From Burkholderiales bacterium (GTDB lineage Bacteria > Pseudomonadota > Gammaproteobacteria > Burkholderiales > JAEUOS01): 56,399 nt of DNA. A model generated the notes under the pieces. That model worked only from the letters and a program-made list of their open reading frames with translations, ran no database searches and was not told where the DNA came from. Location of the stretch: assembly GCA_016790695.1 (NCBI GenBank), contig JAEUOS010000007.1, forward strand, positions 1 to 56,399, given 5' to 3'. This document shows positions 9,872 through 17,764 of this stretch, in pieces. The translations under genes were made by a program, and so were the position numbers. Every line of letters starts with the position of its first letter. Positions within the stretch are counted from its first letter, which is position 1.

Positions 9872-9945
9872 GCGGGTGTAGCTCAATGGTAGAGCAGAAG
9901 CTTCCCAAGCTTACGACGAGGGTTCGATTCCCTTCACCCGCTCCA
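9872..9945 (+). tRNA. tRNA-Gly (anticodon CCC)
   Basis: A 74-nt cloverleaf can be drawn: acceptor GCGGGTG pairs with CACCCGC, D-arm GCTCAATGGTAGAGC, anticodon stem-loop with loop TTCCCAA, T-loop GGTTCGATTCC, discriminator T and an encoded CCA end. The anticodon CCC reads GGG glycine codons. A TAAGAT hexamer at 9817-9822 is a possible -10. It is divergent from thiS. No copy of its 3' end is seen downstream, so there is no evidence of an integrated element. Confidence 0.96.
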
Positions 9946-10118
9946 GATTGACCAGGCACCGATCGGGCGGCGCCGTCGGTGTCCCGGCCGCCCGCGCGGG
10001 CCCGACCCGCGGCGCGCGATGCCGGCATCCCTGATCCTGGCCGCCGGCAAGTCTTCCGCCGCCGGCGCCTCCCTGTCCGCCAACCCAACCCTACGCCAAC
10101 CCTCGACGCCCCGCCACC

Positions 10119-11276
10119 ATGAAAGCACCCCAGGAATTTCCGGAGATTCGCGAAGCCGTCGCCGCCCTGTGCGCGCAGTACGACTCGGCCTACTGGCAGA
10201 AGGTCGACGACGCGCGCGCCTATCCGGAAGCCTTCGTCGACGCGCTCACCAAGGCCGGCTGGATGGCGGCGCTCATCCCCGAGGAATACGGCGGCTCCGG
10301 GCTGGGCCTGGCCGAGGCCTCGGTGGTGATGGAGGAGATCAACCGCCAGGGCGGCAACTCGGGCGCCTGCCACGGCCAGATGTACAACATGAACACCCTG
10401 CTGCGCCACGGCTCGGCCGAGCAGAAGCGGGCCTACCTGCCGAAGATCGCCTCCGGGGAACTGCGCCTGCAGTCGATGGGCGTGACCGAGCCCACGACCG
10501 GGACCGACACCACCAAGATCAAGACCGTCGCCGAGCGCAAGGGCGACCGCTACGTGGTCAACGGCCAGAAGGTCTGGATCTCGCGCATCCAGCATTCCGA
10601 GCTGATGATCCTGCTGGCGCGCACCACGCCGATCGCCGAGGTCAAGAAGAAGGCCGACGGTCTGTCGATCTTCCTGGTCGACCTGCGCGAGGCGATCGGC
10701 AAGGGGCTCGAGGTGCGGCCGATCCGCAACATGGTCAACCACGAGACCAACCAGCTGTTCTTCGACAACCTCGAGATCCCCGCGGAGAACCTGATCGGCG
10801 AGGAGGGCAAGGGCTTTCGCTACATCCTGGACGGCCTCAACGCCGAGCGCGCGCTGATCGCCGCCGAGTGCATCGGCGACGCCTACTGGTTCGTCGAGAA
10901 GGCGGCCCGGTACGCCACCGACCGCGTCGTCTTCGACCGGCCGATCGGCATGAACCAGGGCGTGCAGTTCCCGATCGCCGAGAGCTACATCGAGACCGAG
11001 GCGGCCAACCTGATGCGCTGGAAGGCGTGCGCGCTGTTCGACGCCAAGAAGCCGTGCGGGGCCGAGGCCAACATGGCCAAGTACCTGGCCGCGAAGGCGT
11101 CGTGGGAGGCGGCCAACGCCTGCCTGCAGACCCACGGCGGGTTCGGTTTCGCCTGCGAGTACGACGTCGAGCGCAAGTTCCGCGAGACGCGCCTGTACCA
11201 GGTCGCGCCGATCTCGACCAACCTGATCCTGTCCTTCGTCGCCGAGCACGTGCTCGGCATGCCGCGCTCGTTCTGA
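10119..11276 (+). CDS. acyl-CoA dehydrogenase
   Basis: FAD-dependent alpha,beta-dehydrogenation of an acyl-CoA, with electrons passing to ETF. It has the N-terminal helical domain, the middle-domain signature MGVTEPTTGTDTT with YVVNGQKVWISRI, and the C-terminal helical domain with LQTHGGFGFACEYDVERKFR. In most family members the catalytic Glu sits in a GT-type motif just after this; here that stretch reads YQVAPISTNLI and has no Glu. Instead E243 in LNAERALIAA matches the position used by isovaleryl-CoA-type dehydrogenases, so that is the likely base. 385 aa is normal. It heads a same-strand cluster with an isomerase-like protein, a deacetylase-like protein and an SDR; the substrate is unknown. 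Confidence 0.93.
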   Translation: MKAPQEFPEIREAVAALCAQYDSAYWQKVDDARAYPEAFVDALTKAGWMAALIPEEYGGSGLGLAEASVVMEEINRQGGNSGACHGQMYNMNTLLRHGSAEQKRAYLPKIASGELRLQSMGVTEPTTGTDTTKIKTVAERKGDRYVVNGQKVWISRIQHSELMILLARTTPIAEVKKKADGLSIFLVDLREAIGKGLEVRPIRNMVNHETNQLFFDNLEIPAENLIGEEGKGFRYILDGLNAERALIAAECIGDAYWFVEKAARYATDRVVFDRPIGMNQGVQFPIAESYIETEAANLMRWKACALFDAKKPCGAEANMAKYLAAKASWEAANACLQTHGGFGFACEYDVERKFRETRLYQVAPISTNLILSFVAEHVLGMPRSF

Positions 11277-11370
11277 TCGCGGCCGGCGCGCAGTGGCGGC
11301 TGCCGGCCCGGTCCGCGCGCCGCCGGGCGCCGGCGCTCACAACTGATTCCGCCGCGAAAGGCGTCCTCCC

Positions 11371-12138
11371 GTGACCGATTCCCCGCACCGCACGCCATCG
11401 ACCGACATCCTGGCCGCGCGCGCCAAGGTCGCGGTGGTGGTGCCGGCGACCAACACCATCGTCCAGCCCGAGATGGAGGCGATGCGGCCGCCGGGCGTGA
11501 CCAACCATGTCACCCGCATGCTCCTGCCGCCGCGCCCCTACGACGACATGGCGGTGTACCAGAAGGCGCTCGAGACCGAGCAGGGCGGGCTCGAGGACGC
11601 GCTCAGGCTGGTCCTGCCGTGCGAGCCCCACGTGGTCGCGCACGGGCACTCGATCCATTCGTTCCGCGGCGATCGCGCGCGCGCCGAGGCCGAGACGGCG
11701 CGCCTGGAGGCGCTGTGCGGCATCCCCTTCGTCACGCCGTCGATGGCCGTGCTCAAGGGCCTCGAGGCGGTCGGCGCGCAGCGCATCGCCGTTCTGACGC
11801 CGTACTGGCCGCCGGCCGACGCGATGATCGCGGAGTTCTTCACGCGCTGCGGCTACGAGGTCGTCGCCGCCGAGGGCCTGAAGACCACCGGCCCGACGCG
11901 CGTGGCGCAGGTTCCGCTCGAGGCGATCCGCGCGGGCTTTCGCGCGATCGACGGGCCGCGCGTGCAGGCGCTGGTCCACGTCGGCACGAACCTGCCGGTG
12001 TCGGCGATCACCGAGGCGATCGAGGCCGCGCACGGCAAGCCGCTCGTCGGCGTCAACGTCGCGACCTACTGGGCCGCGCTGCGCCGCATCGGCATCGCCG
12101 ACCCGCTGCCGGGCTTCGGCATGCTGGCGCGGCTCTGA
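11371..12138 (+). CDS. maleate isomerase / Asp-Glu racemase-fold protein, catalytic cysteines not found
   Basis: 255-aa protein of the maleate cis-trans isomerase and arylmalonate decarboxylase branch of the Asp/Glu racemase fold. Typical parts are the N-terminal VAVVVPATNTIVQPEME, TPSMAVLKGLEAVGAQRIAVLTPYWPP and the C-terminal VGVNVATYWAAL. Members of this branch use one or two cysteines in the two symmetric motifs; here the first motif reads HGHSIHSF (residues 91-98) and the second VHVGTNLPV (Thr206 where Cys is expected). The cysteines that exist are outside both motifs. It starts with GTG and follows the acyl-CoA dehydrogenase by 94 bp. It may be a non-isomerase family member; its reaction is not assigned. 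Confidence 0.75.
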   Translation: MTDSPHRTPSTDILAARAKVAVVVPATNTIVQPEMEAMRPPGVTNHVTRMLLPPRPYDDMAVYQKALETEQGGLEDALRLVLPCEPHVVAHGHSIHSFRGDRARAEAETARLEALCGIPFVTPSMAVLKGLEAVGAQRIAVLTPYWPPADAMIAEFFTRCGYEVVAAEGLKTTGPTRVAQVPLEAIRAGFRAIDGPRVQALVHVGTNLPVSAITEAIEAAHGKPLVGVNVATYWAALRRIGIADPLPGFGMLARL

Positions 12139-12208
12139 GGCCGGTGCGCGTTCGCGACCGCCAGTTCCAACGCGGGCGCAGGCCCGCCACACTGTGGAGT
12201 CGACCAAG

Positions 12209-13105
12209 ATGGCAAATCCGCGCGTTCCCTACCGCATGTCCAGCGAGCGTCCGCCGCTGCCGCCGCCGGTGGTCGGCGGCCGGCCGCGGCCGCTGATCGT
12301 CCATGTCGTGGTCAACGTCGAGCACTGGCGCTTCGAGGAGCCGATGCCCCGCAAGATCATCACGCCGCCGCACGGCAAGGAGACCGAGCCGGACGTGCCG
12401 AATTTCTCCTGGGCCGACTACGGCATGCGCGCCGGCCTGCCGCGCATCATGCGCGCGCTGGCCGAGCGCGGCATCACCGCCTCGACCAGTTTCAACGCCG
12501 GCGTCATCGACGCCTATCCGCGGGCGGCGCAGGCGATGCGCGAGGCGGGATGGGAGTTCATCGGCCACGGCATGCACCAGAAGAGCCTGAACGCCGCGGC
12601 CGCCGGGCCGGAGGCCGAGCGCGCGCTGATCGAGGCCTGCCTGGCGAAGATCGGGGATTTCACCGGCGCGCGGCCGCGCGGCTGGCTCTCGCCGGGCCTG
12701 CGCGAGACCTACGACACGCCCGACGTCCTCAAGGCCTGCGGGCTCGACTACGTCTGCGACTGGGTGATCGACGACCTGCCGGACTGGATGACGACCAAGG
12801 CCGGCCCGCTGATCGCCATGCCCTACAACCTGGAGATCAACGACAGCATCGTCTATGCGGTGGAGAAGCACGCCTCGCCGGAGATGCACCGGCGCGTGGT
12901 CGACACGGTCGCGGCCTTCGACCGCGAATTGCGCAGCGCGCCGCGCGTGCTCGCGCTCGGGTTGCATCCGCACCTGATCGGCGTGCCGCACCGCATCGTG
13001 TATCTTGAAAAGATGCTGGATCTGCTCGCGCGCCGCGACGACGTGGTGTTCATGCAGGGCGCGCAGATCGCGGACTGGTTCATGTCGGCGTGTCCGGCCA
13101 ACTGA
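12209..13105 (+). CDS. polysaccharide deacetylase (NodB-fold) family protein
   Basis: 298-aa cytosolic NodB-homology protein, closest in style to the PuuE allantoinase-like group rather than to secreted chitin deacetylases, since no signal peptide is present. Features are VVVNVEHWRFEE near the start, the metal-site-like GHGMHQKSL, GWLSPGLRETYDTPDVLKACG and the C-terminal ALGLHPHLIGVPHR. The canonical NodB Asp-Asp motif is replaced by NVEHW. The ATG at 12209 is preferred over an in-frame GTG 15 bases upstream because GGAG lies 9 nt before it. It is 12 bp before the SDR gene and likely co-transcribed. It probably hydrolyses a C-N bond in a small molecule, but the substrate is unknown. Confidence 0.8.
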   Translation: MANPRVPYRMSSERPPLPPPVVGGRPRPLIVHVVVNVEHWRFEEPMPRKIITPPHGKETEPDVPNFSWADYGMRAGLPRIMRALAERGITASTSFNAGVIDAYPRAAQAMREAGWEFIGHGMHQKSLNAAAAGPEAERALIEACLAKIGDFTGARPRGWLSPGLRETYDTPDVLKACGLDYVCDWVIDDLPDWMTTKAGPLIAMPYNLEINDSIVYAVEKHASPEMHRRVVDTVAAFDRELRSAPRVLALGLHPHLIGVPHRIVYLEKMLDLLARRDDVVFMQGAQIADWFMSACPAN

Positions 13106-13117
13106 AGGAGAGCGAAC

Positions 13118-13888
13118 ATGGAGATGGGACTTGCAGGCAAGCGCGTGCTGATCACCGGCGCATCGAAGGGCATCGGGCTGGCGTGCGCGCGGGCGTTCGC
13201 GGCCGAGGGCAGCGTGCTGCACCTGGCCTCGCGCGATGCCGCGCGGCTCGCCGAGGCGCGCGCGCAGATCCTGGCGACGGCGCAGGTCGAGGTGGCCGTG
13301 CATCCGATCGACCTGTCCAGGCCGGGGTCGGCGCAGGCGCTCGTCGCCGCCTGCGGCGCGGTCGACGTGCTGGTCAACAATGCGGGCGCGATCCCGGGCG
13401 GATCGATCGAGGTCATCGACGAGGCGCGCTGGCGCGACGCCTGGGACCTGAAGGTGTTCGGCTACATCAATCTGACGCGCGAGGTCCTGCCCGCGATGAT
13501 GCGGCGCGGCAGCGGCGTCATCGTCAACGTCATCGGGCTGGCCGGCGCGAAGCCGAGCTTCGACTACATCTGCGGCGCCACCGGCAATGCGGCGCTGATG
13601 GCGTTCACCAAGGGGGTCGGTGCCGGCGCCACCAACCGCGGCGTGCGTGTGCTCGGCGTCAACCCGACCGCCACCCGCACCGACCGCATCATCACGCTCA
13701 CCAAGGCGCGGGCCAAGACCGCCCTGGGCGACGAGTCGCGCTGGGAGGAACTGCTCACCAACATGCCGTTCGGGCGCATCGCCGAGGCCGAGGAGGTCGC
13801 CGACCTCGTGGTCTACTGCGCGTCCGACCGCGCGTCCTACCTGTCGGGCACGGTGATCGACATCGACGGCGGGCAACTGTACCGGTGA
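13118..13888 (+). CDS. short-chain dehydrogenase/reductase family protein without the YxxxK dyad
   Basis: 256-aa Rossmann protein of the SDR superfamily. Cofactor motifs are intact: TGASKGIG near residues 13-20 and NNAG near 88. The active-site stretch is unusual: VNVIGLAG lacks the catalytic Ser, and DYICGATGNAALM has no YxxxK. Aligning on NAAL puts Gly153 and Asn157 at the Tyr and Lys positions; aligning on Tyr150 puts Ala154 at the Lys position. The C-terminus (SGTVIDIDGGQLYR) is normal. AAGGAG precedes the ATG. It ends the four-gene cluster. It may bind NAD(P) and act through a different mechanism. Confidence 0.88.
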   Translation: MEMGLAGKRVLITGASKGIGLACARAFAAEGSVLHLASRDAARLAEARAQILATAQVEVAVHPIDLSRPGSAQALVAACGAVDVLVNNAGAIPGGSIEVIDEARWRDAWDLKVFGYINLTREVLPAMMRRGSGVIVNVIGLAGAKPSFDYICGATGNAALMAFTKGVGAGATNRGVRVLGVNPTATRTDRIITLTKARAKTALGDESRWEELLTNMPFGRIAEAEEVADLVVYCASDRASYLSGTVIDIDGGQLYR

Positions 13889-13924
13889 GCGGCCGCGGCC
13901 GGCCCGACACAAGATGTTGCGCAA

Positions 13925-13958
13925 TTGACGGCGCCGGCCCGGATGCGGCCGATACAAT
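13925..13958 (+). promoter_or_regulatory. candidate promoter of the DUF3135 gene
   Basis: TACAAT (13953-13958) is a good -10 hexamer. The only good upstream hexamer, TTGACG (13925-13930), is 22 nt away, longer than the normal 16-18, so the -10 may act with a weak -35. The predicted start codon is about 37 nt downstream. Confidence 0.3.
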
Positions 13959-13994
13959 CGGCGTTCCTCTTGCCGTCGCATGCGGGGCCAGCCG

Positions 13995-14306
13995 ATGACC
14001 GACTCTCCGGATTTTGATCGCCTGATGTACCTGTCGGACCATGACCCGGCAGGGTTCTTCGCCGAGCGCTCGCGCTTGATAGAGAGTTTCCTCGCCAGCG
14101 TCCCGCCCGAACGTCGCGATCAGCTGCGGCGTTTCCAGGCCGAGATCGATGCGGTGCGCGCCTCCGCCGGCACGCCGCAGAATGCCGTCAGTTCGCTCAT
14201 GGGCATGCTGACCGACCATCTCGAGTCCCTGCTGGGCCACACCCGGCAACTTGCCGTCGAGGCGCGCACCCTGCGCGCGGAACGACCCGCCGGCCGCTGT
14301 TCCTAG
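13995..14306 (+). CDS. DUF3135-type small protein
   Basis: 103-aa, mostly helical, acidic cytosolic protein. The N-terminal DFDRLMYLSDHDPAGFFAERSRLIESF and the following PPERRDQLRRFQAEID match the DUF3135 pattern as recalled. No signal peptide, membrane segment or catalytic motif is visible. The ATG at 13995 was preferred to one 15 bases upstream because it starts right at the conserved region; the difference is small. The gene stands alone between a cluster end and a GNAT gene. The function of the family is unknown. Confidence 0.7.
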   Translation: MTDSPDFDRLMYLSDHDPAGFFAERSRLIESFLASVPPERRDQLRRFQAEIDAVRASAGTPQNAVSSLMGMLTDHLESLLGHTRQLAVEARTLRAERPAGRCS

Positions 14307-14454
14307 GGTCGGCGCGCGCGGCCGCGGGTCGGCCTCGCGTCGGCGTCGTGTTCGACGGAGTGTCGAGCCACAACGCGAAGGGTAGAAGCGAGCGCTCACA
14401 TGCGAAATGTGGCGCGCATGGTGGTGCCGAATTGCAAACATGCGTAAAGCCGAG

Positions 14455-14483
14455 TTGCGGCATCGGATGTTGCGGCGCACAAT
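14455..14483 (+). promoter_or_regulatory. candidate sigma70 promoter of the GNAT gene
   Basis: TTGCGG (14455-14460), a 17-nt spacer and CACAAT (14478-14483). This leaves an untranslated leader of roughly 95 nt. The surrounding intergenic stretch is less GC-rich than its neighbours. Confidence 0.4.
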
Positions 14484-14584
14484 CCCAACTCGATCAGCGC
14501 TGCGTCGCCGATCCCGACGCGCGGCGGCCGATCGCGACCGCGCCCGCCACGAGCAGGCGCGGTCCCTTAGCCGGGGAGCCACCC

Positions 14585-15223
14585 ATGTCCCACGAATCCG
14601 TGCGCCAGCTGACCGATGCCGACCGCTGGCGCCTGCGACCGCACCTGAAGCGCCTGGCGCCGGAGGATCGCCGCCTCCGCTTCGGGATGATCCTCAACGA
14701 CGCGGCGATCGACCGCTATGTCGACAGCCTCGACTTCGACCGCGAGGCGGTGCTCGCCGTGGCTGCGGCCGACGGCGCGCTGCTTGCCGCGGCGCACGTG
14801 GCGCCGGTCGGCGAGGGTGCCGAACTCGGCCTGTCGGTCGACGCCCGGGCGCGGCGGCGCGGCCTGGGTGGCGCGCTGTTCGTCCAGGCCGTCGCCTGGG
14901 CGCGCAACCGCTATCTGCGGCGGGTCCACATGCACTGCCTGCGCGAGAACACCGCGATCCTGCGTCTGGCGCGGCGCCACGGCATGGCGCTCGACTTCGA
15001 CGGCGCGGAATCGAGCGCCGTGCTGCTGCTGCCGGCGCCGGACGTCGAGTCCTGGATGCGCGAGCAGTCGCCGCACTGGCATGCGGCCGCCAGCGACGCC
15101 TGGCGCATGGAGGCGCACTGGCTCGACTGGATGCTGGCAGGTCCGCACCTGGCGGCGGCGGCGTTCGCCGCCTCGCTCGCCGAGCCGCGTGCCGGCGACC
15201 CGGTTCGCGCGGGGCACCCGTGA
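14585..15223 (+). CDS. GNAT family N-acetyltransferase
   Basis: 212-aa acetyl-CoA-dependent acyltransferase of the GNAT fold. The acetyl-CoA pyrophosphate-binding motif lies in SVDARARRRGLGGALFVQAV (R-R-G-L-G-G), followed by RNRYLRRVHMHCLRENTAILRLARRHG, typical of motif B. The N-terminal DRWRLRPHLKRLAPEDRRLRFG resembles acetyltransferases fused to acyl-CoA synthetases, but this one is free-standing. The start was placed at the ATG preceded by GGGGAG; a longer frame upstream covers the intergenic region. The last eight codons run into a 25-bp tandem repeat that also covers the 3' end of the convergent monooxygenase gene. The substrate is unknown. Confidence 0.87.
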   Translation: MSHESVRQLTDADRWRLRPHLKRLAPEDRRLRFGMILNDAAIDRYVDSLDFDREAVLAVAAADGALLAAAHVAPVGEGAELGLSVDARARRRGLGGALFVQAVAWARNRYLRRVHMHCLRENTAILRLARRHGMALDFDGAESSAVLLLPAPDVESWMREQSPHWHAAASDAWRMEAHWLDWMLAGPHLAAAAFAASLAEPRAGDPVRAGHP

Positions 15224-15350
15224 CGCGGTCCGTGCGTGGCGCCCGCGATGCGGTTCGCGCGGGGCGCCCGCGATGCGGTTCGCGCGCGGCGCCCGTGATG
15301 CGGTTCGCGCGCGGCGCTCGTGATGCGGTTCGCGCGCGGCGCTCAGGCAA
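15201..15350. repeat. 25-bp tandem repeat, six units, across two convergent gene ends
   Basis: Six consecutive units begin at 15201, 15226, 15251, 15276, 15301 and 15326. Units 3, 4 and 5 differ at only a few bases; units 1, 2 and 6 are more diverged; a degenerate partial unit follows. Each unit opens with CGGTTCGCGCG (CGGTCCGTGCG in unit 2) and closes near GATG. The period is not a multiple of three. The GNAT stop lies in unit 1 and the monooxygenase stop in unit 6. Confidence 0.9.
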
Positions 15351-16551
15351 TGGCGTTCGCGCGGCGGATGCTGTTGATCATCGATGAATTGAGCAGGTAG
15401 TCGCGTGCTGCGCGCGCGTCGGCGGCGACGGCGCGCAACTGCGCGGCGCGGCGTGCCTTTTCCGCCGGGTCGCGGACCTCGAGGTTCTGCTTGTTGCGGA
15501 TCGAGATCTCCTGCACGTATTCGAGGTTGGCGGTGCGGCGCTGACGCTCGTACAGGTCGAGCAGGTCCGCGCCCGCCTCGCCGCGCATCACGCGCGCGAG
15601 CTTCTCCCCGAGGTTGACGGCATCGTGGATGCCGCTGTTCAGGCCGAAGCCGCCCAGCGGGTTGTTGACATGCGCGGCATCGCCGGCCAGCAGCACCCGG
15701 CCGCGCCGGAACGCCCGCGCCACCCGCTGATGCACGCTGTAGATGCTCTTGTGCGTCACCGCGAACGGCCCGCCGCCGCCGAGGAAGCGCGCCAGCAGGT
15801 CCTGCGCGTACCCCTCCGAGAGCACGTCGGATTCGCTGGCGGCCTCGGCGACGGGGCTCGTCATGCGCCAGAGGCCCGGCGGGCCCGCGTCGGGCATGCG
15901 GAACACCGCGACCCACTGGTCCGGGTCGGCGACGTAGGCGTTGTCGGCGTAGCCGTAGCGCGCGAGGTCGCAGGTGGTGCTGATGACCGAAAAGCGCTCG
16001 GGCCAGGTGAATCCCTCGAACTCGATGCCGGCGGCCTTGCGCACGCTGCTGCGTCCGCCGTCGGCACCCACCAGCCAGGTGCCGTCGATGGCCTCGGGCC
16101 CGTGCGTGCCGGTCGCCTCGACGCGGATGCCGTCCGCATGCTCGCGGAACCCGTCGAAGCGGGTGCCGAAGCGCACCTCGGCGTGCGGCAGCGCGCGCAG
16201 CATCGACAGGACGATCGGCGTGAGCCGGTGCTGCTCGAGGTGCAGGCGATACGGATACGGCGTGTCGCCGGCGATCAGGCCCAGGTCCCATTCGACGATC
16301 AGGCCGGCGGTCCGGTCGCGCCACTGCCAGCGCGGCACCCGGATGCCGCTCTCGAGCATCGGCGCGGTGATGCCCAGCGGTGCCAGCAGTTCGAGCGTGG
16401 GCGGATGGAAGGTGCCCGCGCGCAGGTCGTGGGTCAGGCCCGGCTCGGCCTCGAGAACCGTGACCGGCACCTCGTTGCGGGCGAGGACCAGCGCCACGAT
16501 GAGGCCGACCGGCCCGCCGCCGGCGATGATCACGCGCATGTTGCGATGCAT
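15343..16551 (-). CDS. FAD-dependent aromatic-type monooxygenase (PheA/TfdB, UbiH-like family)
   Basis: 402-aa class A flavoprotein hydroxylase. The dinucleotide-binding GGGPVG is at residues 11-16, the DG-type motif is GTWLVGADGGRSSVR, and the FAD ribityl-binding motif is LLAGDAAHVNNPLGGFGLN. Such enzymes hydroxylate aromatic rings or related compounds with NAD(P)H and O2. The start at 16551 was chosen because GGAAAG precedes it closely and the Rossmann fold starts within 10 residues. It is divergent from the TRAP transporter operon, suggesting that the transported compound could be its substrate or a relative. The extreme C-terminal codons overlap the 25-bp repeat. Confidence 0.88.
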   Translation of the reverse strand: MHRNMRVIIAGGGPVGLIVALVLARNEVPVTVLEAEPGLTHDLRAGTFHPPTLELLAPLGITAPMLESGIRVPRWQWRDRTAGLIVEWDLGLIAGDTPYPYRLHLEQHRLTPIVLSMLRALPHAEVRFGTRFDGFREHADGIRVEATGTHGPEAIDGTWLVGADGGRSSVRKAAGIEFEGFTWPERFSVISTTCDLARYGYADNAYVADPDQWVAVFRMPDAGPPGLWRMTSPVAEAASESDVLSEGYAQDLLARFLGGGGPFAVTHKSIYSVHQRVARAFRRGRVLLAGDAAHVNNPLGGFGLNSGIHDAVNLGEKLARVMRGEAGADLLDLYERQRRTANLEYVQEISIRNKQNLEVRDPAEKARRAAQLRAVAADARAARDYLLNSSMINSIRRANAIA

Positions 16552-16619
16552 TGTCTTTCCGGCGGTGCCGCCGCGAGCTGAAGCAGGCGGCATTGTCGGC
16601 GAAAACGACCGTGCGCGGA

Positions 16620-16678
16620 TTGACATGCGGCGGCCCCGCGTGCAATCCTCCGCCTGTTTTAACAAGATGGTTAACAAG
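16620..16678 (+). promoter_or_regulatory. candidate promoter and operator region of the TRAP operon
   Basis: TTGACA (16620-16625) precedes a weak TGCAAT (16641-16646, 15-nt spacer). Downstream, TTAACAAG occurs twice 12 nt apart (16659-16666 and 16671-16678); the same bases form the inverted repeat TTAAC-N6-GTTAA. This AT-rich patch in a GC-rich gap is a plausible regulator site. No regulator gene adjoins. Confidence 0.35.
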
Positions 16679-16746
16679 CGGCAGGGCGCGGGTGCGACAG
16701 CGGCCGGCGCCGCCGCGTTCCCCGAACCGATTCACGGAGACAACCC

Positions 16747-17745
16747 ATGAACCAGCAGAAGCGCACCACCCTTCTCGGCATGGCCGGCGCGGCCGCCCTG
16801 GCGTCCGCCGGCAGATCGCTCGCCCAGGCGCCGATCACGCTGCACGGCGCGGTGCAATTCAACGATGACCATGCCTTCAACAAGGCGCTGCTCCGGTTCG
16901 AGGAACTGGTCAAGAAGTACTACGGCAAGCCGATCAACTTCGTCCTGCACCGCAACAGCGAACTCGGCCTGGAGAAGGACTATTTCGCCTACATGAACCA
17001 GGGCAAGGCGGTCGACTACGCGATCGTCTCGCCCGCGCACATGTCCACCTTCTCCAAGGCCGCGCCGTTCATCGACGCGCCTTTTCTGTTCCGCGACCTG
17101 CCGCACTGGAACAAGGTGCTCGACCAGGACGTGTTGAAACCCGTCGCCGACGAGGTCGCCAAGAAGGGCGAGGTGATGCTGATCGGCTATGCCGGTGGCG
17201 GCGTGCGCAACATCTTCGCCAACAAGCCGGTGAGGAACCTCGCCGAGCTGAAGGGCCTCAAGGTGCGCGTGCAGGGCGCGCCGATCTGGAGCAAGACCTT
17301 TGCCGCCATCGGCATGGCGCCCACCGTCATCGCGTACAACGAGGTGTACAACGCGATCCAGAACAAGGTGATCGAGGCCGGCGAGAACGAGGCCGCGGGT
17401 GTCGAGGCGATGAAATTCAACGAGGTCGCGCCGAACATCAACCTCACGCGCCACGCCATCACCATTCGCCCGGTGTGCTTCTCGTCGAAGACCTTCGCCA
17501 AGCTGCCGAAGGATCTGCAGGCGGCCATCGTCAAGGCCGGCAAGGAGGCGGGCGCGTATGGCCGCCAGATCGAATCCACCGAGGACCAGAAGAAGCTCGA
17601 CGCGATGGAGGCGGCCGGCAAGTTGAAGCAGATCCCGTTTGCCGACCGCGCCGCGATGCAGAAGCTGGTCGATCCGGTGATGCTCGCGTACGCCAAGGAG
17701 ATCGGCGCCGAGAAGATCTACGCGCGCATCAACGCCATCAAGTAG
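16747..17745 (+). CDS. TRAP transporter solute-binding protein, DctP family
   Basis: Periplasmic high-affinity binding protein of a TRAP uptake system. A Sec-type signal peptide (KRTTLLGMAGAAALASAG, cut near SLAQ) leads a 332-aa chain with the DctP fold. Recognisable parts are FRDLPHWNKVLDQDVLKPVA, NLAELKGLKVRVQGAPIWSK with the carboxylate-binding Arg typical of the family, and YNEVYNAIQNKVIEAGENEA. GGAG precedes the ATG. It is followed by a strong hairpin and then by the two membrane subunits. Ligands are usually organic acids; the exact one is not readable. Confidence 0.95.
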   Translation: MNQQKRTTLLGMAGAAALASAGRSLAQAPITLHGAVQFNDDHAFNKALLRFEELVKKYYGKPINFVLHRNSELGLEKDYFAYMNQGKAVDYAIVSPAHMSTFSKAAPFIDAPFLFRDLPHWNKVLDQDVLKPVADEVAKKGEVMLIGYAGGGVRNIFANKPVRNLAELKGLKVRVQGAPIWSKTFAAIGMAPTVIAYNEVYNAIQNKVIEAGENEAAGVEAMKFNEVAPNINLTRHAITIRPVCFSSKTFAKLPKDLQAAIVKAGKEAGAYGRQIESTEDQKKLDAMEAAGKLKQIPFADRAAMQKLVDPVMLAYAKEIGAEKIYARINAIK

Positions 17746-17764
17746 CGCGCAGGGCGGCGTCCCC

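Noticed and set aside
9872..9945. tRNA-Gly as an integration site of a mobile element
   Set aside because: No second copy of the tRNA 3' end, integrase or phage gene was seen downstream.
12194..12208. GTG start for the NodB-fold protein
   Set aside because: The ATG 15 bases later has GGAG at proper spacing, and the GTG overlaps that site.
14348..14584. Longer N-terminus for the GNAT protein
   Set aside because: The extra 79 codons cover the promoter-like intergenic region, lack family similarity, and the downstream ATG has a good ribosome-binding site.
15201..15350. CRISPR array
   Set aside because: The repeats are directly adjacent with no unique spacers, and no cas genes are present.
14567..16735. 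Long open frames opposite or out of phase with clear genes (also 2119-3972 minus, 23451-25520 minus, 43557-45089 plus and many others)
   Set aside because: They lie inside well-identified genes, are low-complexity Arg/Ala/Gly-rich or follow the strand-mirrored codon bias of very GC-rich DNA, and match no family.
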